DNA of 40,393 nucleotides, from the NCBI GenBank assembly GCA_001917535.1, contig MNEF01000099.1:1-40393 (forward strand), given 5' to 3'. This document shows positions 32,507 to 40,393 of this stretch, in pieces. Source of the DNA: Candidatus Rokubacteria bacterium 13_1_40CM_69_27 (GTDB lineage: Bacteria; Methylomirabilota; Methylomirabilia; Rokubacteriales; CSP1-6). A model generated the notes under the pieces. It was given only the letters and a program-made list of their open reading frames with translations. It made no database searches and was not told the DNA's origin. Numbering within the stretch: the stretch's first letter is position 1; every line of letters starts with the position of its first letter. A program made the translations under genes and the position numbers.

Positions 32507-33308
32507 ATGACCGCGCCACTCGTGACCTATGCCGTCGACGGCCGGGTCGGCATCGTCTCGCTCAACCGGCCCGAAAAGCTCAACGCCATCAACGCCGAGC
32601 TGAAGCGCGCGCTCGTCGAGCACTTCACCGAGGCCGACCGCGCCCCGGCCACCAGCGTGGTGGTGCTCCGCGGCGAGGGGCGGAGCTTCTGCGCCGGCTA
32701 CGACATCGCTCCCAACCCGGCCCGGGCCGCACGGCGCGGGAACGCGCTGGCGTGGCACGAGTCACTCAGCGACGACGTCGCGCTCGAGCTGACGCCAGAT
32801 CGCCTCCGTCCAGGGCCACTGTCTCGGCGGCGGCTGCGAGTTGGCGATGATGTGCGACCTCACGATCGCTGCCGACGATGCCGTGTTCGGCGAGCCCGAG
32901 ATCCGCTTCTCCAAGGTCGGCCCCGCCCTCGTCATGCCGTTCGTCATCGGTCTCAAGCGCGCCCGCGAGCTGCTCTACCTCGGCGACAGCATCGACGCGC
33001 AGACGGCGCTCTCGTACGGGATAGTGAACCGCGTGTTTCCGCGGGCCGGGCTCCAGGCGGCGCCGCTGAAGTTCGCGCGCCGGCCGGCGCTCATCTCACC
33101 CGAGGCGCTGGCCGGCACCAAGCTCGCCATCAACCGCGGCGCCGACGCCGCCGGCTTCCGCAACGCCCTCCGCGCCGGCCTCGACGTGCTGGCGCCGGTC
33201 TATGCGGCCAGGACCGACGTCGGGACGAAGTTCGACGAGATCAGGGAGAAGGAAGGCCTCGGCGCCGCGCTGCGCTGGCGGGCCGCGCAGTTCGCCGATA
33301 TCGGTTGA
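32507..33308 (+). pseudogene. Enoyl-CoA hydratase/isomerase, frameshifted by a small internal deletion
   Basis: From ATG 32507 (AAGGAG upstream) the first 95 codons are a normal crotonase N-terminus: VGIVSLNRPEKLNAIN and GEGRSFCAGYDI for the first oxyanion-hole part. Near 32795-32802 the frame changes by +1 and the protein continues as IASVQGHCLGGGCELAMMC, EPEIRFSKVG and onward to the TGA at 33306-33308. In homologues about 6-8 residues (a Trp-x-Leu-x-Lys-Pro stretch) stand between the two parts; they are missing. The break is therefore a short out-of-frame deletion. Both catalytic Glu positions survive, so damage may be recent or a sequencing error. Confidence 0.75.
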
Positions 33309-33411
33309 CAGGACTGGTGTCCGCTGCTATGACGTCGCTGCGCCGATCGGGAGCGTTGGCATCGAGGGGCACGAGGCAGGTCTAACGTTCGCGGTCGCGG
33401 GAGGTCTCACC

Positions 33412-33522
33412 ATGGCGGGTCCCCAACGAACCCTGTCGCGTCTCGGGAAGCGGCGCTTGCTTCTTCCCGAGGATGTCCAGCGGTATATCGACGAAGCGCA
33501 GGCGAGTGAGGTGCTTCGGTAA
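33412..33522 (+). CDS. Small ORF of unknown function
   Basis: Thirty-six codons from ATG 33412 to TAA, with GGGAGG seven nt upstream. The product is basic at the N-terminus (RLGKRRLLL) and helical toward the end (PEDVQRYIDEAQ). I do not recognise it. It could be a real small protein or the N-terminal stub of a deleted gene, like others in this window, since the ribosome-binding site is intact and the sequence after the stop is short before the hairpin. Confidence 0.35.
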   Translation: MAGPQRTLSRLGKRRLLLPEDVQRYIDEAQASEVLR

Positions 33523-33563
33523 CCGGACGAACTACGCCCACCAGGCAGAGGTGTGGCACGAGG

Positions 33564-33595
33564 GAACGCCCGATCCTGTGAAGGATCGGGCGTTC
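33564..33595 (+). terminator. Perfect 13-bp hairpin
   Basis: GAACGCCCGATCC (33564-33576) pairs perfectly with GGATCGGGCGTTC (33583-33595) around a 6-nt loop TGTGAA. It is the strongest hairpin found in the window. There is no T-tract, and the Mo-hydroxylase ATG is only 22 nt downstream, so it may act as a terminator for the small ORF or as a structured leader for the following gene. Confidence 0.5.
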
Positions 33596-33617
33596 TGGCG
33601 AAGGCCACGAGGGTAGC

Positions 33618-36066
33618 ATGTCCTTCCTGAGCTCCCGCACTCGCTCGGCGCGCCAGGGCTTCGGCCAGCCGGTTCTGCGCCGGGAGGACCGACGCCTGCT
33701 CACCGGCAACGGTCGCTACAGCGACGACTTCAATCTCCCGGGCCAAGCCTACGCGTGCTTCGTGCGCTCGCCCCATGCCCAGGCGCGTATCCGGCGCATC
33801 GACGTCAGCGGCGCTCTGAAAGTTCCGGGCGTGATCGCGGTGCTCACCGGTGAAGACGCTGCCGCCGATCGGCTTCGGCCGATCCCTCACCATCCGGTGC
33901 CGACGAATCCGTACGAGGTCCCGCTCAAGAGCCGCGACGGCTCGGAGTTCTTCATCGCCCCGCATCTGCCGTTGCCGCCCGACCGGGCGCGCTTCGTGGG
34001 CGAGGCGGTGGCGATGGTGATCGCCGAGACGCCGGCGGCGGCCCGAGACGGCGCCGAGCGCGTGGCCGTCGACTATGCACCGCTGCCCGCGATCACCGTC
34101 ACCGCTGACGCGGCCGCCGCGGGCGCGCCGATCCTCTGGGATGAGACTACATCGAACCTCTGCGTCGATTCCGAGGCTGGCGATGCCGCCGCCGCTGCCG
34201 CCGCCTTCCGTCGCGCCGCGCACGTGGTGCGGCTCGAGACGCGGATCAACCGGGTCACGGGCGTGCCGATGGAGCCGCGCGCGGCACTCGGCGTCTGGGA
34301 CGAGGCGAGCAGCCGCTACACCCTCTACGCAGGTTCGGGCGGCTCGGTGCGCATCAAGAGCGATCTCGCGGGCACGCTGGGCGTTCCCGAGAGCGCGGTG
34401 CGCGTGGTGGCGCGGGAGGTCGGCGGCAACTACGGAACGCGCAACGCCTTCTATCCCGAGTTCGCGCTGGTGGCCTGGGCAGCGAAGCGCCTGCGCCGTC
34501 CCGTCAAATGGACCGGTGAACGGCGGGAAGCGTTCCTCACCGACTACCACGCCCGCGATCTCGTCTCGCACGTCGAGCTCGCGCTCGATGCCGAAGGCAC
34601 CTTCCTCGCGCTCCGCGGCGTCAACACGAGCAATGTCGGCGCGCACGCCGTGTCGTTCGTCCCGCTCGCCAAGGGCGTGGCGGTATTGCCCAGCGTGTAC
34701 CACATTCCCGCCGCGGCGCTGCGCGGACGGGCCGTGCTCAGCAACACGTCGCCCACGTATCCGTATCGCAGCGCCGGCCGCCCCGAGGTGATGTTCGTCA
34801 TCGAGCGGCTGATCGACCTCGCCGCGCGCCGCCACGGATTCGATCGCGTGGAGCTGCGGCGGCGCAATCTGGTGCCGGGCAGCGCCATGCCGTATCGCAA
34901 TCCCCTCGGCCTGCTCTACGACAGCGGCGACTATGCGGCGGCGCAGGATGGTGCCGGGCAGCGCCATGCCGTATCGCAATCCCCTCGGCCTGCTCTACGA
35001 CAGCGGCGACTATGCGGCGGCGCAGGAGCGAGCGGTTGCTCTTTCGGACTGGTCCGGGTTCGAGGCGCGCCGCGCCGAGGCGCGCCGCCGCGGACGCTAT
35101 CGCGGGATCGGCATCGCGAACTACCTCGAGCTCAACACCGGCGCGCCGCGGGAGCGCGCCGAGATCACGGTGCGTCCCGAGGGCCGGATCGACGTCGTGC
35201 TGGGCACGCTGTCGGCCGGCCAGGGCCACGAGACGAGCTTCGCGCAGCTCCTCGTCGAGTGGTTCAACGTCGAGCTGGACCAGGTGAGATTGATCACGGG
35301 TGACACGGATGTGGCCACGGCGGGCGGCGGCTCGCATTCCGGCCGCTCGATGCGTCTCGGCGCGGTGGTGATGGCCAAGGCCTCGGATGAGATCGTCGAC
35401 AAGGGCAAGCGCATCGCGGCGTGGATGCTGGAGGCGGCGGACGCGGACGTCGACTTCGCGAGGCGGCGCTTCACGGTGAAGGGCACGGATCGGTCGGTCG
35501 ATCTGTTCGAGGTGGCGGCCGCCGCGCTCCGGACGGACGCGCCCGAGGCGTTAGGAGGACCGCTCGCCGGCGTGAGCGACGAGACCGTGAGTGTGCCGTC
35601 GTACCCGTATGGCTGCGCCGTGGGCGAGGTCGAGGTCGATCCGGAGACCGGCGTGGTCGAGATCGTGCGCTACACCTCGGTCGACGACGTCGGCCGCGCC
35701 GTCAATCCGCTGATCCTGGAGGGCCAGGCTCACGGCGGCATCGCGGCGGGCGTGGGGCAAGCGCTGTGGGAGCACTGCGTCTACGACGCGACGACCGGCC
35801 AGATGCAGTCGGCGACGTTCATGGACTACGCCATCCCACGCGCCGATATGCTGCCGTCGTTCACCACCGAGATCAGCGAAGTGCCCTCGACGTCCAACCC
35901 GCTCGGCCTCCGGGGCGGGGGCGAGGGCGGCACCACGCCGGCGCTCGGCGCCGTGGTCAACGCGATCGTGGATGCGCTGGCCGAGCTGGGCGTGGAGCAC
36001 ATCGAGATGCCGGCGACGCCGGAGCGCGTCTGGCGGGCCATCCGCGGAGCCCGGCCGGGCCGATAA
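33618..36066 (+). pseudogene. Xanthine dehydrogenase/CO dehydrogenase-family Mo-hydroxylase large subunit, broken by tandem duplication
   Basis: The gene encodes a molybdopterin-cytosine-dinucleotide-type large subunit. Opening GQPVLRREDRRLLTGNGRY, the active-loop motif PYRSAGR (compare AYRGAGR of form II CoxL-like enzymes) and the catalytic-Glu segment GEGGTTPALGAVVNAI are all recognisable. A 79-bp stretch is exactly repeated at 34870-35027; 79 is not a multiple of three, so the frame changes after residue 443 or so and the first frame stops near 35303. Removing one copy restores a product of about 789 residues, the normal length. No FAD or iron-sulfur subunit gene is adjacent. The ATG has GAGGG upstream. 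Confidence 0.85.
34870..35027 (+). repeat. Exact 79-bp tandem duplication inside the Mo-hydroxylase gene
   Basis: Copy 1 is 34870-34948 and copy 2 is 34949-35027; I compared them base by base and found no difference. The unit begins TGGTGCCGGGCAGC and ends GCGGCGCAGGA. It shifts the frame by one. Perfect identity means the event is very recent or an assembly error. Confidence 0.92.
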
Positions 36067-36073
36067 CATCACC

Positions 36074-36102
36074 TTGACCAGCGCGCCGTCCCGAGGTATC
36101 CG
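36074..36102 (+). promoter_or_regulatory. Candidate promoter of the DUF6282-like gene
   Basis: TTGACC (36074-36079) and TATCCG (36097-36102) are spaced 17 nt apart and lie 36 nt before the ATG at 36139. The -35 is a 5/6 match; the -10 is partial. Confidence 0.4.
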
Positions 36103-36138
36103 TTAGCCACCACCGATCCTCCCGCACACGAGGGACCT

Positions 36139-37122
36139 ATGGTAAGCCGGCGAGTCGGCAGGTCGTACCAAGCGCGCTACGGACTGGGAGCCAACAAGGC
36201 GACCATGAACGACCTGACGGACGCGATCGACGTCCACGCCCATGCGCGCGGCAACGACGAAGAGGAGCCGCTGCATGCTGCGCAGCAGGCCAGCCGGGCG
36301 GGCATGAGGGCCATCCTGTTCAAGAGCATCTCGGCCGGCCGTCCGTGGGAGGTGGCTCGCCGGGTCCAGGAGGACGTGGACCGCTGGGCCGAGCAAGACG
36401 GCCTGCGCCCGGTGAAGTGCCTGTCGGCCTACGTGATCGGGATTCCGCTGCGGCCCATCGACTTCGCCCACATCAGGGAGGCCGTCGAAGGCGGCGTCAT
36501 GGGGGTGTGGATGCCGCCGGTCACGTCAGCCTGGAGCATTTCCCGGCTGGGCGGCCGCGGCAAGTGGTTCGATGAAAGGCGGCGGTACGACGAGCCGGTG
36601 CCGCCGGTCGCCTGGGAGGAAGCGCTCAAGACCGGACTGTACGTCCTGGACGATCACGGCCGATTGCTGCCGGAGGTTCGTGACACCGTGAGGCTGGTCG
36701 CCGACCACGGCGTCACGCTGTCGTTCGGACACCTCTCGCCGCAGGAGATGGACGCGCTGGCCGACGAGATCGGCGCCATCGGCTACACGCGAGCGTTCAT
36801 CGACCATCCCTTCAGCGAGGTGTTCGAGTTCGACGTGCCGAAGATGAAGCGTTGGGCCGCCGCCGGCGTTCGTTTCGCGCTGACGTGGGACGAGCTCTCG
36901 CCGCTCTTGGGGGTGGACCCGCAAGACATGGTGGGGGCGATTCGCGCCGTCGGGCCGGAGCATTTCATGCTGTCCAGCGACGCGGGCATCCCTCTCCTGC
37001 CGGAGACGGTCGAGGCCTACCGTCTGCTGGTGGCGACGCTGCGGGCCTATGGGATGACCGAGGCCGAGATGCGGCAACTCATGACGGGGAGCGCTAAAGA
37101 GATCCTGAATCTGTCGTCCTGA
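36139..37122 (+). CDS. DUF6282-like amidohydrolase-related protein
   Basis: A 327-residue protein with an amidohydrolase-like barrel pattern. AIDVHAHA (His33, His35) is the usual first metal motif, followed by GMRAILFKS, a DDHG/HGVTLSFGHLSP region and SSDAGIP near the end that may supply the last Asp. It resembles the DUF6282 family of metal-dependent hydrolase relatives, whose reaction is not known to me. The ATG at 36139 has GAGGG upstream and a candidate promoter; an internal ATG at 36205 is an alternative start closer to the first motif. The MetE-like gene follows after 35 nt, so the pair is probably co-transcribed. Confidence 0.7.
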   Translation: MVSRRVGRSYQARYGLGANKATMNDLTDAIDVHAHARGNDEEEPLHAAQQASRAGMRAILFKSISAGRPWEVARRVQEDVDRWAEQDGLRPVKCLSAYVIGIPLRPIDFAHIREAVEGGVMGVWMPPVTSAWSISRLGGRGKWFDERRRYDEPVPPVAWEEALKTGLYVLDDHGRLLPEVRDTVRLVADHGVTLSFGHLSPQEMDALADEIGAIGYTRAFIDHPFSEVFEFDVPKMKRWAAAGVRFALTWDELSPLLGVDPQDMVGAIRAVGPEHFMLSSDAGIPLLPETVEAYRLLVATLRAYGMTEAEMRQLMTGSAKEILNLSS

Positions 37123-37157
37123 GCGTCCGGCCTTCGGGAGCATGGTGACCGTCGCCC

Positions 37158-38165
37158 ATGAGCCGGATCCCCACCACCGTCGTCGGCAGCTATCCACAGC
37201 CGGACTGGCTCGTGGACAAGACGCAGTTCCAGCTCACCGCGGTCCCGCGCGTCCGCATGCGCCAGGTGTGGCGGGTGGCCGAGCCGTGGCTGCGGGAGGC
37301 GCAGGATGACGCCGTGCGGGTCGCGGTTTCCGACATGGAGCGCGCCGGCATCGACGTGATCACCGATGGGGAGCAGCGCCGGGAAAGCTACTTCAACGAG
37401 TTCGCCAACGCCCTGGAAGGCCTCGATCTCGACCGCCCGGGCACCGCGATCAACCGCCGGGGCGTGCCGACGCCCGTGCCGCGCGTGGTCGGCCCCATCG
37501 CGCGTGCCCGCCCGGTAAACCTGCGGGACGCGCAGTTCCTCCGCGCGGCGACCGACCGGCCGATCAAGGTGACGGTGCCGGGGCCCTTCACGATGGCCCA
37601 GCTCGCCCAGGACGACTACTACCGGGACGAGGAGCGCCTGGCCCAGGCCTACGCGGTCGCCGTCAACGCCGAGCTACGCGAGCTCGAGGCCGTGGTCGAT
37701 GTGCTGCAGCTCGACGAGCCCTACATGCAGGCCCAGCCCGAGCGCGCCCGCGCCTACGCGGTGCCGGCCATCGACCGCGCGCTGGCCGGAATCCGGAAGC
37801 CCACCATCGTCCACCTCTGCTTCGGTTATGCCTTCGCGGTGAAGGACAAGCCGAGCGGCTACTCGTTCCTGCCCGAGCTCGAGCGCTGCGTGGCCTCCCA
37901 CGTCTCCATCGAGGCCGCCCAGCCGAAGCTGGACCTCTCGGCGCTGGCCGCGCTGCCCTCGAAGACCATCGTGCTCGGCGTTCTCGACCTCAACGACCCG
38001 ACCGCGGAGTCGCCGGGCACGGTGGCGGCGCGCCTGGAGGCCGCGCTGCGCCACGTGACGGCCGCGCGGCTGGTGGCGGCGCCGGACTGCGGGATGAAGT
38101 ACCTGCCGCGCGATCTTGCATTCGCCAAGCTCCGCGCGCTCGCCGAGGGCGCCCGGGGTGGGTGA
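37158..38165 (+). CDS. MetE-like (cobalamin-independent methionine synthase C-terminal) protein
   Basis: A 335-residue barrel corresponding to the catalytic half of MetE only, with VVGSYPQPDWL at the start and zinc-ligand positions conserved: HLC (His219, Cys221) and PDCGMKY (Cys311). Stand-alone proteins of this type include short 'core' MetE enzymes that take methyl groups from a corrinoid protein, and epoxyalkane:coenzyme M transferases; zinc activates a thiol in both. Which thiol and which donor apply here cannot be told. It is paired with the DUF6282-like gene. It converges on the LVIVD gene with a 41-bp gap. Confidence 0.82.
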   Translation: MSRIPTTVVGSYPQPDWLVDKTQFQLTAVPRVRMRQVWRVAEPWLREAQDDAVRVAVSDMERAGIDVITDGEQRRESYFNEFANALEGLDLDRPGTAINRRGVPTPVPRVVGPIARARPVNLRDAQFLRAATDRPIKVTVPGPFTMAQLAQDDYYRDEERLAQAYAVAVNAELRELEAVVDVLQLDEPYMQAQPERARAYAVPAIDRALAGIRKPTIVHLCFGYAFAVKDKPSGYSFLPELERCVASHVSIEAAQPKLDLSALAALPSKTIVLGVLDLNDPTAESPGTVAARLEAALRHVTAARLVAAPDCGMKYLPRDLAFAKLRALAEGARGG

Positions 38166-38206
38166 GGGCGCCGGGCGCTGGCGGCGAGCGAGGTCCGGTT
38201 CGAGCC

Positions 38207-39691
38207 TCAGTTCCCGCCCACGATCCTCCGGGCCTCGCCGGTGAGCCTCACGATGTGGAGTCCCGTGTTGGCGCGGTCGGCAAGGTAGACGTAGCCGCGC
38301 TCGTCCGCCTCGACATTGTTGGTCTGGATGGCGACCTTGCAGGCCCGCGCTCCGTCCGTCGTCACGCAGCGCTCGGCGGTCCTCTCCGTCGTTGCCGGAA
38401 TGTAGAAGGCGGCCTCGCGCGGCGCATAGGGGTTGCGGATGTCCATGGCCCGGACACCGCCGTTGAAGTAGGCGATGAACACGAGCTTGCGGTAGAAGAT
38501 CGGCGCGAACGACTCGCTGCTCGAGTGCGGGCCGAAGCGGCCGCCCCGGCGGCAGAAGTTGCCCTTCGACTCCGGCGCCTCGAAGGTGGCCACCGAGAAC
38601 GGCTTGGCCTCGGTGCTGATGTCGATGACGAAGGTCGCGTGCCGGTACTCGCGGCACTCGTTGCCGGTGGCCTCGGAGACGACAACGACGAAGTCGCGCA
38701 CGCGTCCCTCGGTGTTGGGCGCCCAGTCGGGGATCGTCACGCCCAGCACGGGAAATGCGGTGTGGCCGCCCCAGTTCGGCGACATATAGAGTCGGCTGAT
38801 CTCGGGAAAGTTGAGATTCGCCGCCGTCGGCTCCTTGGGGCCGGTGAGAAGCTTCTGGCGGTCCACGATCTGGAGGGCGCCCTCGGCGCTGGTGCCGTAG
38901 GCGAAGTAGACACGGTGGCCGAGGGCGATGGGACCGTGCACGCCGTGGGCGATCGGGATCGGCCCGGTCGAGCCCGGCTCCTGGCCGGCCAGCCCGAAGT
39001 CGCGGATGAAGACCGGCTTGGCGGGATCGCTGAGGTCATAGATCTTGGTCATCCGCCAGGTGCGCCAGCCCGAGGGGCCGAGTGCGAGTGGCTTTTGCCC
39101 GGCCAGATCGCCCGAGATCAGGTAGGCGATTCCCGTTTCGCACTCCCACCAGTTCTTGTGGGTCGAGGTGAGCCCGGAGAGGACCGTGCTCAGCTTTTGC
39201 GGCTTCTCCGGGTCCGTCACGTCCCACACCTCGTGGCCCGAGTTCGGGAGCGAGTTGCCGAACGTCCGCAGCAGATACGTCCGGCCGGCCCCTCCCTTCG
39301 GCAGCTTCGAGCCCTCGCACGCGCGCACCATCTGGGCGCCGCCCGCTTCGGGGCCACCGGGCATCCCGGGAATGTGGGTGAGGTACCGGGGCCGGGCCGG
39401 ATCGGTGACGTCCACGATCGACACGCCACTGTCCTCGTCGACCCCCGTCAGCGGATTGCGCGCACGCCCGCCGTGGTGGCCGACGTACGCGATCCAGCGT
39501 CCGCGCTGCTGATGGATCGTGGGCTGGTAGGCCGAGCGGCCCTGGAGGTCGTCGTGGCCGACCAGTTCCATGTCGTGTCCCTCGGCGCCGTGACCACGCG
39601 CGGGCGCCTGGGAGGCGGCGGGCCCGGCCGCGAGCGAGAGCAGGACGAAGCCGAGCAGGATCAGCGAAAGCCGTTGCAGCGAAGGTGCCAT
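38207..39691 (-). CDS. Secreted LVIVD-repeat beta-propeller protein
   Basis: A 494-residue protein with a Sec signal peptide (hydrophobic residues about 8-25, cleavage near AASQA) and LVIVD blades such as GVSIVDVTDPARPRYL, HEVWDVTDPEKPQ and IYDLSDPAKPVF. Its C-terminal third (FCRRGGRFGPH, YFNGGVRAMDIRNPYAPREA) matches the cytoplasmic LVIVD protein at 21508-22740 closely, so they are paralogues with different locations. Several Cys residues could pair in the periplasm. AAGGAGA lies six nt before the ATG. It follows the damaged ABC permease by 31 nt. The family has no known reaction. Confidence 0.85.
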   Translation of the reverse strand: MAPSLQRLSLILLGFVLLSLAAGPAASQAPARGHGAEGHDMELVGHDDLQGRSAYQPTIHQQRGRWIAYVGHHGGRARNPLTGVDEDSGVSIVDVTDPARPRYLTHIPGMPGGPEAGGAQMVRACEGSKLPKGGAGRTYLLRTFGNSLPNSGHEVWDVTDPEKPQKLSTVLSGLTSTHKNWWECETGIAYLISGDLAGQKPLALGPSGWRTWRMTKIYDLSDPAKPVFIRDFGLAGQEPGSTGPIPIAHGVHGPIALGHRVYFAYGTSAEGALQIVDRQKLLTGPKEPTAANLNFPEISRLYMSPNWGGHTAFPVLGVTIPDWAPNTEGRVRDFVVVVSEATGNECREYRHATFVIDISTEAKPFSVATFEAPESKGNFCRRGGRFGPHSSSESFAPIFYRKLVFIAYFNGGVRAMDIRNPYAPREAAFYIPATTERTAERCVTTDGARACKVAIQTNNVEADERGYVYLADRANTGLHIVRLTGEARRIVGGN

Positions 39692-39722
39692 GGACGTCTC
39701 CTTTTCGTGTGTCGCGAATCGG

Positions 39723-40325
39723 TCAGAAGCTCTCGGCAGCCTCCGGGCGCCACCGCGTCAGACGCGCCTCCACGGCCTTCACCGAGAAGGTCAGCGCCAG
39801 GGACAGCGTCATGAGGACCAGGATCCCGGCGAACATCACGTCCGCCCGGTAGCTGGAGGCGGCCGCGGCGATCATGTAGCCGAGGCCGCGGCTGGCCCCG
39901 ACGAACTCGCCGACCACGACGCCGAGGATGGCCCGTCCGATGGCCAGTCGCAGCCCGGCCACCACGTAGGGCAGCGCGCCGGGCAGCACGACGATCCGGG
40001 CCACCTGCCACTCACTCCCCCCGAACGAGCGCACGACGTTCACGAGGACGCGATCGGCGTTCCGCACGCCTTCGTAGGTGTTGACCAGCAGCGGGAACAC
40101 CGCGCCGAGGAACACGATCATCACCTTGGACCACACCCCGATGCCGAACCAGAGGATCAGCAGCGGCAGCCAGACGATCCGGGGCGTGGCGTTGAGCGAG
40201 GTCACGAAGGGGTCGAAGAGGTCGTCCAGCCATCGCACGCGCCCGAGCAGGACGCCGAGGGGGAGGCCCACCGCGACCGACAGGCCGAGCCCCACCAGGA
40301 ACTCGACCGCGCTCACCGTGAAGTG
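39723..40325 (-). pseudogene. NitT/TauT-type ABC permease, N-terminally truncated
   Basis: About 200 codons encode the later part of an SsuC/TauC-type permease: VSAVEFLVGLGLSVAVGLPLG, the RIVWLPLLILWFGIG region and VVGEFVGASRGLGYMI, ending normally at 39723. The first membrane helix and the periplasmic leader (about 60-70 residues in the family) are missing. Upstream, across a join near 40325-40330, the sequence becomes the start of the partner ATPase in another frame. The join therefore removed the end of the ATPase gene and the start of this one. In-frame codons upstream exist but look unrelated and are out of frame with the ATPase. Confidence 0.75.
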
Positions 40326-40329
40326 GTGA

Positions 40330-40393
40330 CACCATGGCCCGCTCGGGCGCGGGCCCGGCGACTCGCCGGCCGTTGACACGCACCTCGCCCGCG
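40330..40393 (-). pseudogene. N-terminal fragment of a NitT/TauT-type ABC ATPase, cut by window edge
   Basis: The minus strand from the edge reads GEVRVNGRRVAGPAPERAMV, the segment that precedes the Q-loop in SsuB/TauB ATPases (family pattern G-x-V-x-x-x-G-x-x-V-x-G-P, then R-x-x-V-F-Q). The expected Phe-Gln and everything after it are absent; permease sequence follows at once in another frame. Walker A would lie outside the window. It is the front part of a gene truncated by the same deletion as the permease. Confidence 0.65.

Larger units (their letters stand above)
33309..33617. other. Spacer with one small ORF and one strong hairpin
   Basis: The 309-bp interval between the enoyl-CoA hydratase and the Mo-hydroxylase holds a 36-codon ORF with a good ribosome-binding site and a 13-bp hairpin, listed separately. 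The first 100 bp show nothing recognisable. Confidence 0.5.

Overview
The window is GC-rich DNA (roughly two thirds G+C by eye) from a bacterium with densely packed, same-strand gene clusters. The gene content is an accessory, catabolism-and-uptake landscape: Liv-type, BMP-type and NitT/TauT-type ABC importers, a TRAP importer, VOC-fold enzymes, LLM flavin monooxygenases, amidohydrolases, SMP-30 and lactonase propellers, LVIVD-repeat propellers, and a Mo-hydroxylase. This mix recalls uncultivated soil and sediment lineages such as Rokubacteria/Methylomirabilota. That placement is an inference from gene content, because no rRNA or other marker gene is present. I saw no tRNA, rRNA, CRISPR array, transposase or phage gene.

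Layout. 1-752: the last 30 codons of a plus-strand gene, then a gene-poor convergent gap with hairpins. 753-8107 (minus strand): cinA homologue, broken LLM monooxygenase, CMD-family protein, amidohydrolase remnant, two TPR proteins, PEP-mutase/isocitrate-lyase family enzyme, alcohol-dehydrogenase remnant, VOC protein and MFS exporter; a hydrolase remnant lies upstream of cinA. 8218-9369 (plus): acyl-CoA-dehydrogenase-fold flavoenzyme. 9489-12566 (minus): lactonase, hydrolase remnant, VOC dioxygenase-like protein and Ldh-type oxidoreductase. 12664-16919 (minus): a recognisable promoter and the relic of a second ldh gene, then amidohydrolase-dctP-dctQ-dctM. 16956-24675 (minus): an eight-gene compact run SMP-30 / LLM monooxygenase / LVIVD propeller / livK-H-M-G-F. 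24748-29434 (plus): a TATAAT promoter and a complete BMP-family nucleoside-type importer, converging on an ATZ/TRZ-type amidohydrolase (29439-30944, minus). 31237-38165 (plus): FAD monooxygenase, frameshifted enoyl-CoA hydratase, Mo-hydroxylase large subunit broken by an exact 79-bp tandem duplication, DUF6282-like protein and MetE-like protein. 38207-40393 (minus): secreted LVIVD protein and the damaged end of a NitT/TauT-type importer.

The most striking property is the number of gene scars. About ten genes are reduced to an N-terminal or C-terminal stub, carry an out-of-frame internal deletion, or carry a duplication, while the genes next to them are intact. These stubs are only 30-60 codons long and easily missed. 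They suggest either active gene loss by short deletions or systematic assembly collapse, and read mapping could separate the two. A second theme is an identical Gly-Gly-Cys-Cys C-terminus on two unrelated enzymes, encoded by a shared 14-nt motif that has a third copy between genes. A third is the tight coupling of a cytoplasmic-looking LVIVD propeller to a Liv importer.

Functionally the region looks like a set of import-plus-modification modules: importers sit beside hydrolases, monooxygenases and dehydrogenases that could process the imported compound. No substrate can be assigned from sequence alone. The BMP importer with the adjoining deaminase-like amidohydrolase and a Mo-hydroxylase makes nucleosides or N-heterocycles a reasonable guess.
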